Below, one piece after another: positions 46,318-57,832 of a stretch of DNA of 64,000 nucleotides. Position numbers and translations under genes: made by a program. Positions within the stretch are counted from its first letter, which is position 1. Every line of letters begins with the position of its first letter. The DNA is from Lucifuga dentata (taxonomy: Eukaryota; Chordata; Actinopteri; Ophidiiformes; Bythitidae), in assembly GCA_014773175.1 (NCBI GenBank), contig VXCM01000136.1, positions 310,001-374,000 on the forward strand, written 5' to 3'. The notes beneath the pieces are model-generated. The model did no database searches, was not told the DNA's origin, and saw only the letters and a program-made list of their open reading frames with translations.

Positions 46318-48612
46318 CACAGTGAAAATGGCGAGAAGAACGCCTCTCTACTGAGCGCCAACGCTGCCGGGGAAAATAGAGACAAAGAGGAAGGAGGGAG
46401 CAAGGAAAGATCAGGAAAAAGACGGAAGTTCATTTTGCTTGCTTTTTGGATGACGATGCAGTCTCTTCTTCTCTCTCTCTGTGCCCCTTCTCACTCTTTC
46501 TATTTTTGTGTTTGTGTGTGTGTAGATCGTTTGGTGGATTTATGTGTGTTTGTGTCCAGTTCCAAGATGGGAAGATAAAAAGACACAGAGGACTCTGATG
46601 TCTGGCTGAAAGACCATATCAGTTAAACACCAAACCAAATAGCACTCAACTTTCTGATCATGTCATTTACACATCAGAGCAACACAAAACATGGCTGACT
46701 TCAAATATAGTTGCCCGCTTGGACAAGTAGATTATTGAATATCCGTAATCATTCATGTGTATGAAGAGCGATGTCACAAAACAGGATGAAATAGGAGAAA
46801 ATGATTTCCAGTTTATTTCAGGACATTTTATGTGGAAATCAAATCAGGAAAAATATATAAGTAAATGCTTTATGTTATATCAGATCACGTCCATAAAGTG
46901 CGACCTACATCACACTTTATGGACATGAGTTTTAGACTTCAAACTAAATCCTGCAAAGTCCATCTTTGGCTTCACCAAAAACTCTGCACGGCCCCACACT
47001 GCCCCTGAGGGTGGAACATATCCCATGATGTAGTTCAGCTTTAGTCACGTAAGACTGGTATGACTTCAGATTGACCTGGAAGCAGTGATCTCATCACTGA
47101 GCACACGTATACCCATAAAGTTTATCTTTAACGTTATCATAGTTACCGCTTATGTCACTGGACACTGATTGCATGTTGATTAGCTCTTACTCACACATTC
47201 AGTCAGCACTACATCATCAGCTGATGTTTGCTCTCTTTATATGTTTGATTTTGGTCCTCAGAGAACTCTAATCTCTTGGTCTTCAGTATTTTGAAGCTCC
47301 TGTGCCGTACTGTATGAAACAGACTTTGTCTGGGATGCAGCCTTTGACGGGATTTTTTTTATTGAAGCTGATGACAAAGTCTGCACACTTTGACACACCC
47401 TTTATGTGTGAACGTTGCAGCGTATTCATTTGACTGTGTTCATTTATTTCTCCCGGCTAAGTGCTGTGGTAGAAAAGAGCATGCACAAAAGTTTCTGTGA
47501 GACTCGGCCTTTGTCGGCGTTGTCCCTGTCTTTCACTTTGCCTCCCTCATCCCTCTCTTTTCCCTCTCAGCCTCTCCAGCCTTCACCTTCCACTTCTCAG
47601 ATGGCTGCTACTTAAACACAGTCCACACATTTCCGCTGATATCTCCGCTTCTCTGATACTCTCATTCCCACACTAGGAGCCAACATGGCGGCCAATTACA
47701 CCGCTAGACAATGCTAGCCATAAATCATCCATTGGACTGTCAGACACATGGGGACTCAGCACTAGAGCAAACATGCTCCCTTCTATTCTCCTCTCCTCTT
47801 TTTACTCTCACTCCTTCCTTTGTTCCCTCCATTTTACTATTTATAAAAAATTTCACAGAAAAATTATGTCGCGTTGCACTTTACTTTCCTTGTCAGTTTT
47901 TATCATATATTTGACTTTCATACTGTCCCCCGTTTTAATTATGCATCTTTGCTACTATTGTTGTTTTACTTTTTAATAGAAGTTGTCCTTTGTTTTTGTC
48001 CTGCCTTTCTTGCTGCCTGTCTCGTTCACCTAATGCAACTCAGCATGCTTTAATGACATGCTCATTATACAAACACACTTTTTTTTTGACAAAGCTTTCC
48101 AGTACAATGAGCTTACTGAGGTATTGTTTCGTATATTTGTTACACAGCCGGATAATTATTTGGTTCAGTGATATTAAGTACACAGAGCATACAGGTTTTT
48201 TGTAGGGTAGTTGGTTGTACCATAGGTGCGTCTTGTCTTGTACACTTACCTGTGTTTGTTTTTCTGCTCCACTTCTTCTTATGCCCTCCTGAGTGGTGAA
48301 ATAGCTCCCTCTCTGGCTTATGTACCCATTTTGTTTAGTTTTTTTCCCCCCTCTGCTTATATTCTAATGTGATTCTCTTCTTCTGCCGGCATGTCGATCG
48401 TGGAAAATGAGAGAGAGAGGCCTTCAGGGAGAAGAGAGTTTTATGGGAAGAGCGAGGGAAGAAAGACAGTGAGTGAAAGAGCGAGTGTTGGGTCAGAGGC
48501 AAACTTAAAAGGAGAGTAATTGAAGGGATTTGCTGCATTGGAAATATGTGCGTGTAAATCATTTGTGTGTCCATTTTAAATGTGACATCTGTATTCACAG
48601 ATGTGTATTTAT

Positions 48613-48616
<4 letters not shown>
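46318..48616. other. Noncoding stretch
   Basis: Mixed sequence. It contains a 15-base-arm hairpin at 46886-46927. Frames around 47415-47976 are pyrimidine-rich and unrecognised. No gene is supported. Confidence 0.5.
46886..46927. repeat. Inverted repeat, 15-base arms
   Basis: CACGTCCATAAAGTG (46886-46900) pairs with CACTTTATGGACATG (46913-46927), with one G-T mismatch and a 12-base loop. It may be the end-to-end remnant of a deleted MITE or a stand-alone hairpin. No flanking duplication was found. Confidence 0.65.

Positions 48617-48666
<50 letters not shown>
48617..48666. repeat. (TC)25 microsatellite
   Basis: An uninterrupted 50-base pyrimidine run. Confidence 0.95.
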
Positions 48667-48668
<2 letters not shown>

Positions 48669-50454
48669 ATGTGTTTGTGCACTGGTGTGAGCATTTGATA
48701 GGGACACAACATGTCAGTGTTTGTGATCAGGGTTGTGTTGGTGCACTGCATGATTCTATGGGGCTGTTGCGAAGATATAAAGGACCATATCAAGGTGTGT
48801 GTGTGTGTGTGTCCACCCACACATTACAAAGTGGGACATTAATTCTAATTCTTCTCTTATCTCCTGTTCCATGAGGCACTAACACTTTGCTCAAGAACAC
48901 GTTTCAAACCATCACAGGGCACACCCTTCCCAGGATACATGCGCACACATACAGTAGGTTTGACCATTTGTATGTATTCATGATGACATTATACTGGCTT
49001 GCTCTACATTAATTACATTAATTAAAACTTATTTAAATACTCGTTTTTCATTGCTGAATACAGATTCTGTCTACAATGAAGAAACAGCAAGAGGCCATAA
49101 ACCACAAAACTACAAAGGTATCCTCAGCACACCAACAGCATTCAACTGTCACATTATCTCCACTTAAACAGTGTGTTTGTGTTAAACACACTTTATAAAG
49201 TTTCTCTTCAGGATGCCCCCCCCCCCACATAAAATGCAAGAGTGCTCCAGTTTATTGTTGTGCATCTTGGTGGAAACATGATAAATACTTCTGACTGGCA
49301 GCAGTGTTGTAGGAACACTGATAGAGAATTTGTGTGTCTTGCTGTTGTATGTGGAGCCTCCCTCTGGCTGTGTGTCTTCATTAAAGTAGTGCATAGCAAC
49401 CTTGAAAGGAGCCTGATAATACTCAGCAACGTCTCAGAAACACATTCACCCGTGGCAGCGTGTGCACTCGCATAGTAATTTACCTGCATTTTAGAGATAG
49501 CTATAGCTGCATGTGAAGACTTAACACATTTAAGCACACACACTTGTACACATATGCACACACAAACACAGCTCACGCAAAACCTCAAATGCCATATCAA
49601 GTCAGTACATCGTAATTAGTCTTGCCAGTCCTGTTTGTTTTGTTTTCACCATTGAGTTTTACACTAATGGACTGTTAATGAATGGGTCTTACACCATAAC
49701 ACCTCTTCATCCCTCCATCTCTCCTTCCGTCTTTCCATCCAAGTGCTCTTCATTATGTTTACACACTGCCAACGTCGGTCATAAAAAGCTCCTGCAGCAA
49801 CCTGCATTTACTCTAATCAACTATCATAGTAATAGTTTCATTACATAACTGAATAGCGAAGAGGACAGTGATGGAGTTTGATTGAAAGAGATTTGTAAAG
49901 TCCTCTATTCAATCTGCTCCATGTCTGTATTTATCGTTATTGCTTTCTCCTGCAATTTCACAGGTTTACATAAATTTCTAGGTTGGACAAGCTAAATAGC
50001 TGCATGTTATATGCAGTGCAGTGCAAAATTACTGCAAAACTAAGTCTTACACATTCAAAAATCACTCTTTGAATTTGATCAGTTAGGTCCAATACATTTT
50101 AAAGCCACTGAAAGAATAATCAATTAATATCATAACTGTCCCATTCATGGAGCTAGAGAAACACTCCAGCACTCATGTCTGTCAGCCAAATATGCAGAAG
50201 TGTGAAAACACTTTTCACTGAATCTTATGACGTGCTCTGCTGTGATTGAAACCTATGACTAATAACAGATTGATATTGAATGTTGCAGCGCATCAGACAG
50301 TCTCAGTGGAGGCATGAGGAACCCAGATGTGTACTGTGTACATGTGTAATGTCGAATCTGAAACGTCATGATATTCCACACACAATACATGGACACATGT
50401 ACATACACGCACAGAAAAAGACACATATGCACCCAAGTGGGGGGGGCACACGCA
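48667..50454. other. Noncoding stretch
   Basis: A short TG run at 48796-48812 and a small hairpin (AGTGTGTTT/AAACACACT) at 49169-49191. The overlapping frames of 49208-49600 are not recognised. No gene is supported. Confidence 0.5.
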
Positions 50455-50496
50455 CCCCCCCCCCANCCCCCCCCCCACACACACACACACACACAC
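50455..50496. repeat. Poly-C join (N50466) and (CA)n
   Basis: Ten C, A, N50466, ten C, followed by (CA)10. A GGGGGGG run about 15 bases upstream is complementary to the C tract. Confidence 0.9.
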
Positions 50497-51293
50497 GAGT
50501 CACCACTATATTTTTACTGCCAGGAACAGGATGCTGGTAATTGGGTTATATTGCCTTTCAGAGGGAATGTGAGCTGCAGTAATGATGGGATAAGCAGCCT
50601 TCCTGTGTTACGTGTAAAAAACGTGATCTAGTTGTGTTTTGGTTCATGGCATCAGAGGATATGCCTAAATCTGATCGTATCAGGGTTCTATATGATTTCC
50701 TCTTGTCATCCAATACCTTGAATCTGAACCAGAATCAGCTGGTGCTATCATTCAGAGCACGGTGCTTTTGGTAATATAAATAGGAAAGATAAATGTCTGG
50801 GAGGCTTGGAGTGAGTGTGTGTGCGTATGCGCGTGTATGTGTTTCCATCTGTATCTGTGCGTGTAGTTGTGCTTGTACATGGATGTTGCATCTATATGTG
50901 GCCGATAAGAATCTTTACACTGCATGACAGCCAATATAAATCCCTTTATGAACATCTTTATCAGTGTGATGGGAGTCCCAGCACCCTGGCCCTGTTCAGG
51001 TCAGATTGTTGCATCAGTGTGACAGCTCTGCCTTCACTTGTGGGTCTCACAGACAGAGATACAGATAGACTTTATTACCCCACACTGCCGCTAAAGCCAC
51101 ATAAGCTTCTCATATCTCAACAATATAGCAGATTTATAACGAGGCTGCATGTTTTGTCACTACCTAGAAAACATGAAATAATATTTTGGTATATTTCAAG
51201 TATGGACGAAGAAGACACTAACTTTTTGATAATAAAGCTGACGATTAGCTGTTATTGATTCATAAGGAAGTGGCTTTTTGTTTGTCTCTCCAG

Positions 51294-51361
51294 AGGGGTC
51301 AAATCACAAGATCAGCTACAAAACAGAAGCTCTGCACCGCATCAACGCCAAAGACGTTTGA
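51294..51361 (+). other. Terminal-exon-like block (weak candidate)
   Basis: TTTTTGTTTGTCTCTCCAG, a good acceptor with a pyrimidine tract, precedes a frame reading GSNHKISYKTEALHRINAK, then DV and TGA at 51359-51361. Composition is like a soluble charged C-terminus. The other two frames of the segment are also open, which weakens the case. The product is not recognised. Confidence 0.17.
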
Positions 51362-52064
51362 TGCTTGAGGTAGTTTTTTTTGTGCCAGGTGTATCTCAGC
51401 ACTACAGTTTAATGAAACCATCAAACTGTAAGAACACTTTTGCAGGTGAAGTGTTTGAAGGGTTTTATTCCAAAACATTGTTCAGTATTGGAAAATATTT
51501 TAAGCTGATATTCACTGCTCAAAGATCACTTTTATGTCAGTCACCATTTAGAGTTGATATATGTAAAAAGACTGAAATATCATCTGGTTTTGTGCCAAAT
51601 TCTTCATGCATGAAGTATTCTAACTGCCAAACTGCCATCAGTACAGAAACATTCCAATCCCTAAATAAGTGGCTAGGCGAGAATAAACTAAGAAATCCAC
51701 CAGAAATCCACTTTCTATTTTTCACACTGTGATATAATGTCAAACTGACACTTGGAGACCAAATATTTTTTCCCCGTACTTAATGTATTAGTCATAATGT
51801 CAACTTACTAAATGATATTCAACATGAGAGTGTGAAATAACAGCTTTCCTCTTTCTCATGAAGATCTCTAGTAACATATAAACCTCACATTAATCTCACA
51901 TTAATCTCAGAGAGTTTGCTCTTTCTTGCGTCTCTCCAACAAAGTGCAGATGTCACAGACAGTAATGGCTCCTCTCTGCTCTCTTGCCATAACCAGGAGT
52001 GACATTTTTTATAATTACAATTCTACTTCATCTCTGTGGACTAAACCACTCTCTAATTTACTCA

Positions 52065-52230
52065 GGGGGGGTGGAGAAGGAGAGGAGGAAGGCAGGCAGT
52101 CAGGCACAAAAAAGGGTGGAAGGAAGGAGCGATGGAGGAGAGTGGATGTGAAAAGGACGGGGAGAGAGAAGGAAAGAGAAATAAAAAGAGGGCAGGAAAA
52201 AGAACAGAGGAATGGAGGTAAAAGAGGATG
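52065..52230. repeat. Long purine-rich tract
   Basis: About 165 bases that are overwhelmingly A and G with few pyrimidines, not a regular microsatellite. It produces the ER/KR-rich false frame on plus. Confidence 0.7.
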
Positions 52231-52479
52231 TGATAGAAAGATGTTTGTTGATGCTAAAGGACATTTTTGTCTCACAGTGGGCTTTTTTAAGTGAGGAAGA
52301 AGAAATGATGGCAAACGAAAGATCAGAAAAGGTTTGCGCGATAAAGGAGGTGCAGGATGAACTCTTGTGTCTTCGACCCTGCCAGTAGATTCCCTCAGGG
52401 TTTCTGCTGCTGGTCGGGGACTGCAGGTGGACTCTGCCTTCTCTCTCCTTCTCTCTTCCTCCAACTATAATCCTCCCCA

Positions 52480-52580
52480 TGCCGCACCGGTCCCTGTTGC
52501 TATGGTAACATGGGGCGAGCCGAGCCATGCAACAGAGGGATGTAGGGAGCGACGCAGAGAAAGGTCCAGCGAGATCCACT
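52480..52580. promoter_or_regulatory. CpG-clustered segment with X-box-like palindrome
   Basis: GTTGCTATGGTAAC at 52496-52509 is one base from the RFX X-box consensus GTTGCCATGGTAAC. Around it are at least six CpG in about 100 bases, far above the CpG-poor surroundings, and sequence is unique. A small promoter or enhancer is possible. There is no TATA box or supported first exon. Confidence 0.33.
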
Positions 52581-55531
52581 CTTCCGTTTCTGTAATCTGC
52601 AGGGAAGAGGGTGTTCCCCTCAGGTCCGCCTTGGTGAAAAATAGATTCAAGATGTAAATTTAAATTTGTCTAGTTTCACAAAGCACATGGTTTGGATGCA
52701 CATGCTCTCTTCTACCTTCAGGGTAGAAAAATGATTCCTGCATTTTTATGCAGTATTTTATTTGCAGCACTGAGGTGTCAGTGTGATGTCCACTGAATTG
52801 GATTTAAGATTTATTATCAGGAACAGCATAAAAGAAATGTGTCTTTATCTTTAAATTTGTAGTCAACAACCACATACAGTTTGCCTAATTTATTTGTGCT
52901 TGTGATATCTTGTGGTCTCTGACATATCTATTAAATAACAACAACATTGATGTGAAACAGCTTCACAAATGTGGCACTTGACGTTCCATCTGGAATCTGA
53001 GAGCCTTTATATTTAGTCCCATGGTACCAATTGTGTATCTCTATTTGTCTGTATAAAAGCTACTGGAGAATTTGCTGATTATTAATGCCACTGAGCAAAA
53101 AAATGGGACTTCTGATCCGATGGCATTTTCAGCACAGTTGGAAGTGATGTGAGTACTCATATTTGTGGGAGTATGTACTTTGAAACAGGCAGACATCCAC
53201 ATGCACAAGCAACCAACCAACTCATTACCAACTCTGCTTAGCGAAAAGAAAATAGGAACACAGGCAGATTGAAAGCACTGCTGTGCTCATTCATTTGGTT
53301 TGTTTGACTTTTGAGCCCAAATAACTACGATTAAAACATTTTATTGAATCATCTTGAATAGCTGCCTGGAGTTGTTGACGAATAAGTCCTGACTCACAGT
53401 CCCCTGCTCATTCACTGGAGCATAAAGAGGATTTTTACCTGGAGGTGAAAATTTTCAAAAGTGTTTGTTCCTCACTTTATTTCATCAAAAATTATAGGTC
53501 TTCAGATTTTAAATATTTTAAAATAAAATAAAAAAAAACATAAGACAGACCAGAATTCAAGATTACTATCCTGGCTTCTCCCCTCTGGTACTGCACCCAA
53601 CTTTAGTGCTTCCCTCATTCAATTTCCACATTATTCCATGTCCTCCCACTTGTTAAGCTATCCCCTTCCATATTTCATAAATTGTCTCTTTTATATATTT
53701 ACTTATTTCAGCTTGTTACTTGTTCTGTCCATTTTAAAGCAGATGTGATTTACTGTTTTGTTTTATTTTTTACAAATAAATAGTCAAGCAAATAATTTCA
53801 GTGCAATCCAATAATTTTTAGATGCTACATGAGATCATACACAACAGTAAACTAGCATCAAGAGTGGCAAAAGACATTATATAAACAAAAGAACTCATAC
53901 CTGTAGGAATCGATGGCTCTCAAAAGCTATTCATCAATGTACTGGCTGAGAGCAAATCTTTAGCGGCATCCATTACTTTACTAATGATGCACGTGTCCTC
54001 CTGTGAAGCAAACCACTTCCTGGTTAAGTAAATATTCCATTGTCTCGCATCTATAGGTTGTTTGTGTTCAGGCTACAGTGTAATGGCCAATATTGTCCCG
54101 ATTATAGCAACAAACTGTGTTTGAATCTGTGTACAAGGAAGAGAGAAAAAGTGTATGGATGTATGTGTGTGCATGATTGTGCATTCATTCACATACATGC
54201 ATTGACACACATAGAATGAGAATTAACCCTGTGCAGTGAGGGAGATAATTCTATGGTAATTAGTGCTCTGTGTAATCAGTTTTTATTTTCCTGTGCTGTT
54301 GTTCGGCACAACAGACAAAACAAAAGGAGACTTGCATGCATCTCTCTCTCTGTCTTGCTCCTTAATTACAAACATATCCAATTAATTACACACAAGTCCT
54401 GCCTTCATCTGTGTGCATGATGCGAGGAGGGAGAGATGAAAATGTGAAGCATTCAGGCAGGAGCAATGACAGACGAATACACCAAGATAAAATTAATAAT
54501 TAGTCACACACTGACATCATATGCATGGACATGCATAGCCAAGTTTTGGAGAGGTTACTCGAGACAAACATGTCAGGTATTTGAGTCTTTGTTAATGATG
54601 ACTTGAGTATTGACCCAAAAGTTGAAGTCATGCATGTCATACAAAGAGGTTGGGTATGTGTGGTATGTTGTGTATGTTCATTGAATTTCCTGCTCATTAA
54701 TTTGAACATGTGTTTTTAAAACCGACGAGCACTGTAGCTTTGTCCTGTGGGGGGGATTAATACACACCTGCTGTTTGAAATAAAACACCTTAGCAGGGTG
54801 GAGGAACCTCCATGCAGACCCCCTGCACATGCATCTTTCTCTGTGCACACACCATTTCTCCCAGCTATGTAGCTCAAACATGTTTGGATCGGTCAAACTC
54901 ATGCAAGAGCATCATATTTCTCAGCTTGAGAGTAAAAGGAAGCAGTTACTGTAATATTATTTGGAGTATTTATATTTCTTTGACTTTCCATGTTGCTTTC
55001 CATTTCGACCTTGTAAAGAATGCTACTGTATTCCAGGTTGTATTAGTAGTACTTATTATATATTTTGTAACACTCCCCCAGTTCTTAAAAATCACTTTTT
55101 GTGGTATGACCCTGTAGCCTTCACAATGTAATTTGAATAATTAAATTTCATGAATGACACTGCTTTTTACAGAAAATAAAAAGAGCAGGAAGGAAAACAT
55201 CCCTTGTGCTCTTTTTGTATGTTTTACTCTCCCAGCTCACCTGCTGCCCTCTCCCTTTTGAAAAACAGTCCTTCAGGGTGCGCATAGAGATTTCAATACC
55301 CAGATGCATACAGATTTCATTTCCCAGCCTCAATTACACTCTTATTGTCCAATGAAACCGCTTCTCCCATAACTCCATATTGCACTTTCTGTCTTCCTCC
55401 CCCTCACACTCTCCCTTTCGGTTCCTCTGCCTTTGAGGCTTTCACCCCATTTCTTTCGAGGAGAAAGTGAAGGCCTATGGGCCTGGTGTTTTTAAATTAC
55501 ATGAGGTGCAGAGCAAGGGGAGTTGGGTGGT

Positions 55532-55535
<4 letters not shown>
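52581..55535. other. Microsatellite-poor, AT-rich noncoding stretch
   Basis: Almost three kilobases without a long array. The segments 53440-53560 and 53680-53900 are very AT-rich. No frame of interest and no recognised repeat. Confidence 0.5.

Positions 55536-55564
<29 letters not shown>
55536..55564. repeat. (GA)14 microsatellite
   Basis: A perfect 29-base purine run, followed by a purine-rich segment to about 55870. Confidence 0.93.
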
Positions 55565-55567
<3 letters not shown>

Positions 55568-56416
55568 CTAGCTGTCTTCTAGTCTGTGAGTTTCCCCTCA
55601 GGGAGGCTGTCCAGGTAAAGCAGAGGCGTTTGTTCTTATTTAGTGCCTGTGGCTGGCTGTGATTTCACCGGCGCTGGGACTATGGGGTCTGAACACAGAG
55701 GAAACGGCCTTGTTGAAGAGAGAACAGGAGAGTAAAGGGGAACAGAGTAAAGGTGTAGGTCTGGCAGAGGATAGTAGACTTATAAACAGTGAGAGATAAG
55801 AAGTAGTGGAAGGGTAGAAAGGCAAAGAGAAACAGTAGTATAAGGGGTTATTGGGGAAGTGAAGACAAAGGAGGAGGTTGTGTGACTAAAGCAGTGAGAG
55901 AAGCAGTGTTTCAGCTGGCTTCTGTATGTGACCAGGGAAAGGTTTGGTTGACTGGCATGGGTGCTTGCCACTTGTGTCTGAGGTCATTCATGTGTGCGTG
56001 AGAAAGACTGAGACAGATAGACAAAGCCTAAAGTCATTGTCAAGCTGAAGTGACAGTAATGATTGTGCTCTATGCCCTTTGACTCCCTCAGGTCATCGTG
56101 TTGAGCTTTGCACCACTCCATAGGCATTTCTGCCCCAGGGCCAAGTGTCTTTTGGCTGTGAAACGGTTCTCAGTCTCACCGACTCAATGCCAAAAACCAC
56201 CGTGAAGTGGACTTTAGTCTGTGTCAATGACTCTTCTTCATAGACTGTTCCATTATAACCAGTTCAATAGCCGTGACTGCACACATTCATATCATTGGCA
56301 TTCTTTGCCTGGTCTGGTTCCTCCTTTTTATGAACCCCTTTATCACTGACACACACAGAATATCAGTTCGGTTTTATTAATGTTTCTTTCTGCAAGGTTG
56401 ATTAGCCATGCATTCT

Positions 56417-56420
<4 letters not shown>
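55565..56420. other. Noncoding stretch
   Basis: Purine-rich sequence at 55690-55870, then mixed DNA. No gene is seen. Confidence 0.5.

Positions 56421-56465
<45 letters not shown>
56421..56465. repeat. (GT)22 microsatellite
   Basis: An uninterrupted 45-base run. Confidence 0.95.
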
Positions 56466-56466
<1 letters not shown>

Positions 56467-57629
56467 TGTTCCCAATGAGCCATTGTACCCTTATTTGAGT
56501 TTTGACCACCCTTCTGACCCCCTGAGATGACTGACAGACCTTTTGTCCAATAGAGAGGCCTCACTCAGACCTCCTGCTGTGGCTCCAGTTTGGTTTTGCG
56601 GACTCTGAAACATTGTCCAAGTCTGGGTTTCTTTGAGGTGTCATTGGATGTTTCAGCCATTGAAACCATGGACAAGAACTTGCACATGCACAAGCAGAGA
56701 CACTCACACACCTTTGATCTTTACACACACCACTAGAGCCCTCGGCCCTTTTGCATTCCCCACTGTCCATTCCTGTCAAGCCCTATAGCCTTTTATCCAT
56801 TCTCTTACTCCAGTGACAGTAGCTTTGTTCCCCTTTAAAGCCATCTAGTAGGCATCTGCCTTGCAGAACCCCAAGTGGCCTTACAAGTGTATGTCAGAGC
56901 CATTTTACTAATACTGAATACAGTAGCACATACAAGTCCTGTTGATTGTATGCCTTGAATCAAGTGGTCTTTTCTTTCGTCAGCGCACTATTCTAAACAT
57001 TATTTGAATGTATTAACTATTCATTTTGTAGAGATAAATTGTAATTTAAAGAGAAACAGACCACAAGAGCTTAGATGCATTTGTGTATCTGGAAAAATTA
57101 CCCTATACAGTTTCCCTTTCACTGGCTTTAGCCATATTGACTTAATTGAAAATAATGTTTCAAATACAAATTGTAGAACTACTACCTAACTCATTTGTCC
57201 TACAAGTTAACCCTTTCCATTCCCTTGGCTCAGTTTGTGAGGGAAAAAATTGTGAGGTTTTTGTGTGGTAGTAATAATCACAATATTCATATCAGCATGT
57301 AATTACCATTTCTTCAATGGAGAGTTAATCCATGTGTGCCCTCTCTGTTATCGGGGTCCATACTAGGGGGGGCTTTGGAAGAAGTCCCATAGAAAGGCCG
57401 AAATTACTATTTTATTCTGAGAGAAACCACACATACAGGGTACTACATAGAAACGTGCACGACACACATATATAGTACTTCCGTTTCTCTGTTACCCTCT
57501 CTCACACACACACACCTCTCTCCTCATTCCCCTCTCATCGGCACCATATCTCATTCTATTTCCCCATACAATGGCTGTTCTGTATTATAACCTTCTCTGA
57601 GCCCCTCCAGCCTTACTCTCTCTCCCCAG
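56466..57629. other. Noncoding stretch
   Basis: No long array, known repeat or convincing frame. Short CA run at 57504. Confidence 0.5.
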
Positions 57630-57694
57630 GCCCAGACTATGACACAGTTGGCTGGGGCAGAAGAAAGACTCTCTGGTCCTGCTTCATTAAAATG
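57630..57694 (+). other. Exon-like block (weak candidate)
   Basis: TTACTCTCTCTCCCCAG, acceptor-like, precedes 65 bases that end at ATG|GTAAAG, donor-like. Read in phase 2 it gives DYDTVGWGRRKTLWSCFIKM, a complex composition with two W, one C and basic residues. The frame stays open to 57746 if not spliced. I do not recognise it. Pyrimidine-rich context makes chance acceptors common. Confidence 0.2.
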
Positions 57695-57779
57695 GTAAAG
57701 AGCTGGAGGAGGATATGGAAGCTAATCCTTCTACCAGTCCCCTTCTAGAGTCCTCATCTCCTGGTCTGAGACCCCTTAA

Positions 57780-57806
<27 letters not shown>
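57780..57806. repeat. (AC)13 microsatellite
   Basis: A 27-base run continuing into imperfect CA-rich sequence to about 57832. Confidence 0.92.
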
Positions 57807-57811
<5 letters not shown>

Positions 57812-57832
57812 ACAGTCACACAGACACACACA

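Larger units (their letters stand above)
50497..52480. other. Noncoding stretch with two long unexplained frames
   Basis: Two adjacent plus frames, 50815-51258 (147 codons) and 51295-51732 (about 145 codons counting upstream of its first start), are not simple-repeat translations but match nothing I recognise. They are AT-rich with scattered cysteines. A purine-rich tract covers 52065-52230. Confidence 0.4.

Noticed and set aside
50815..51258. Plus frame of 147 codons
   Set aside because: The start is translated from TG-rich sequence and the rest is unrecognised. One or two such frames are expected by chance in 64 kb read in six frames.
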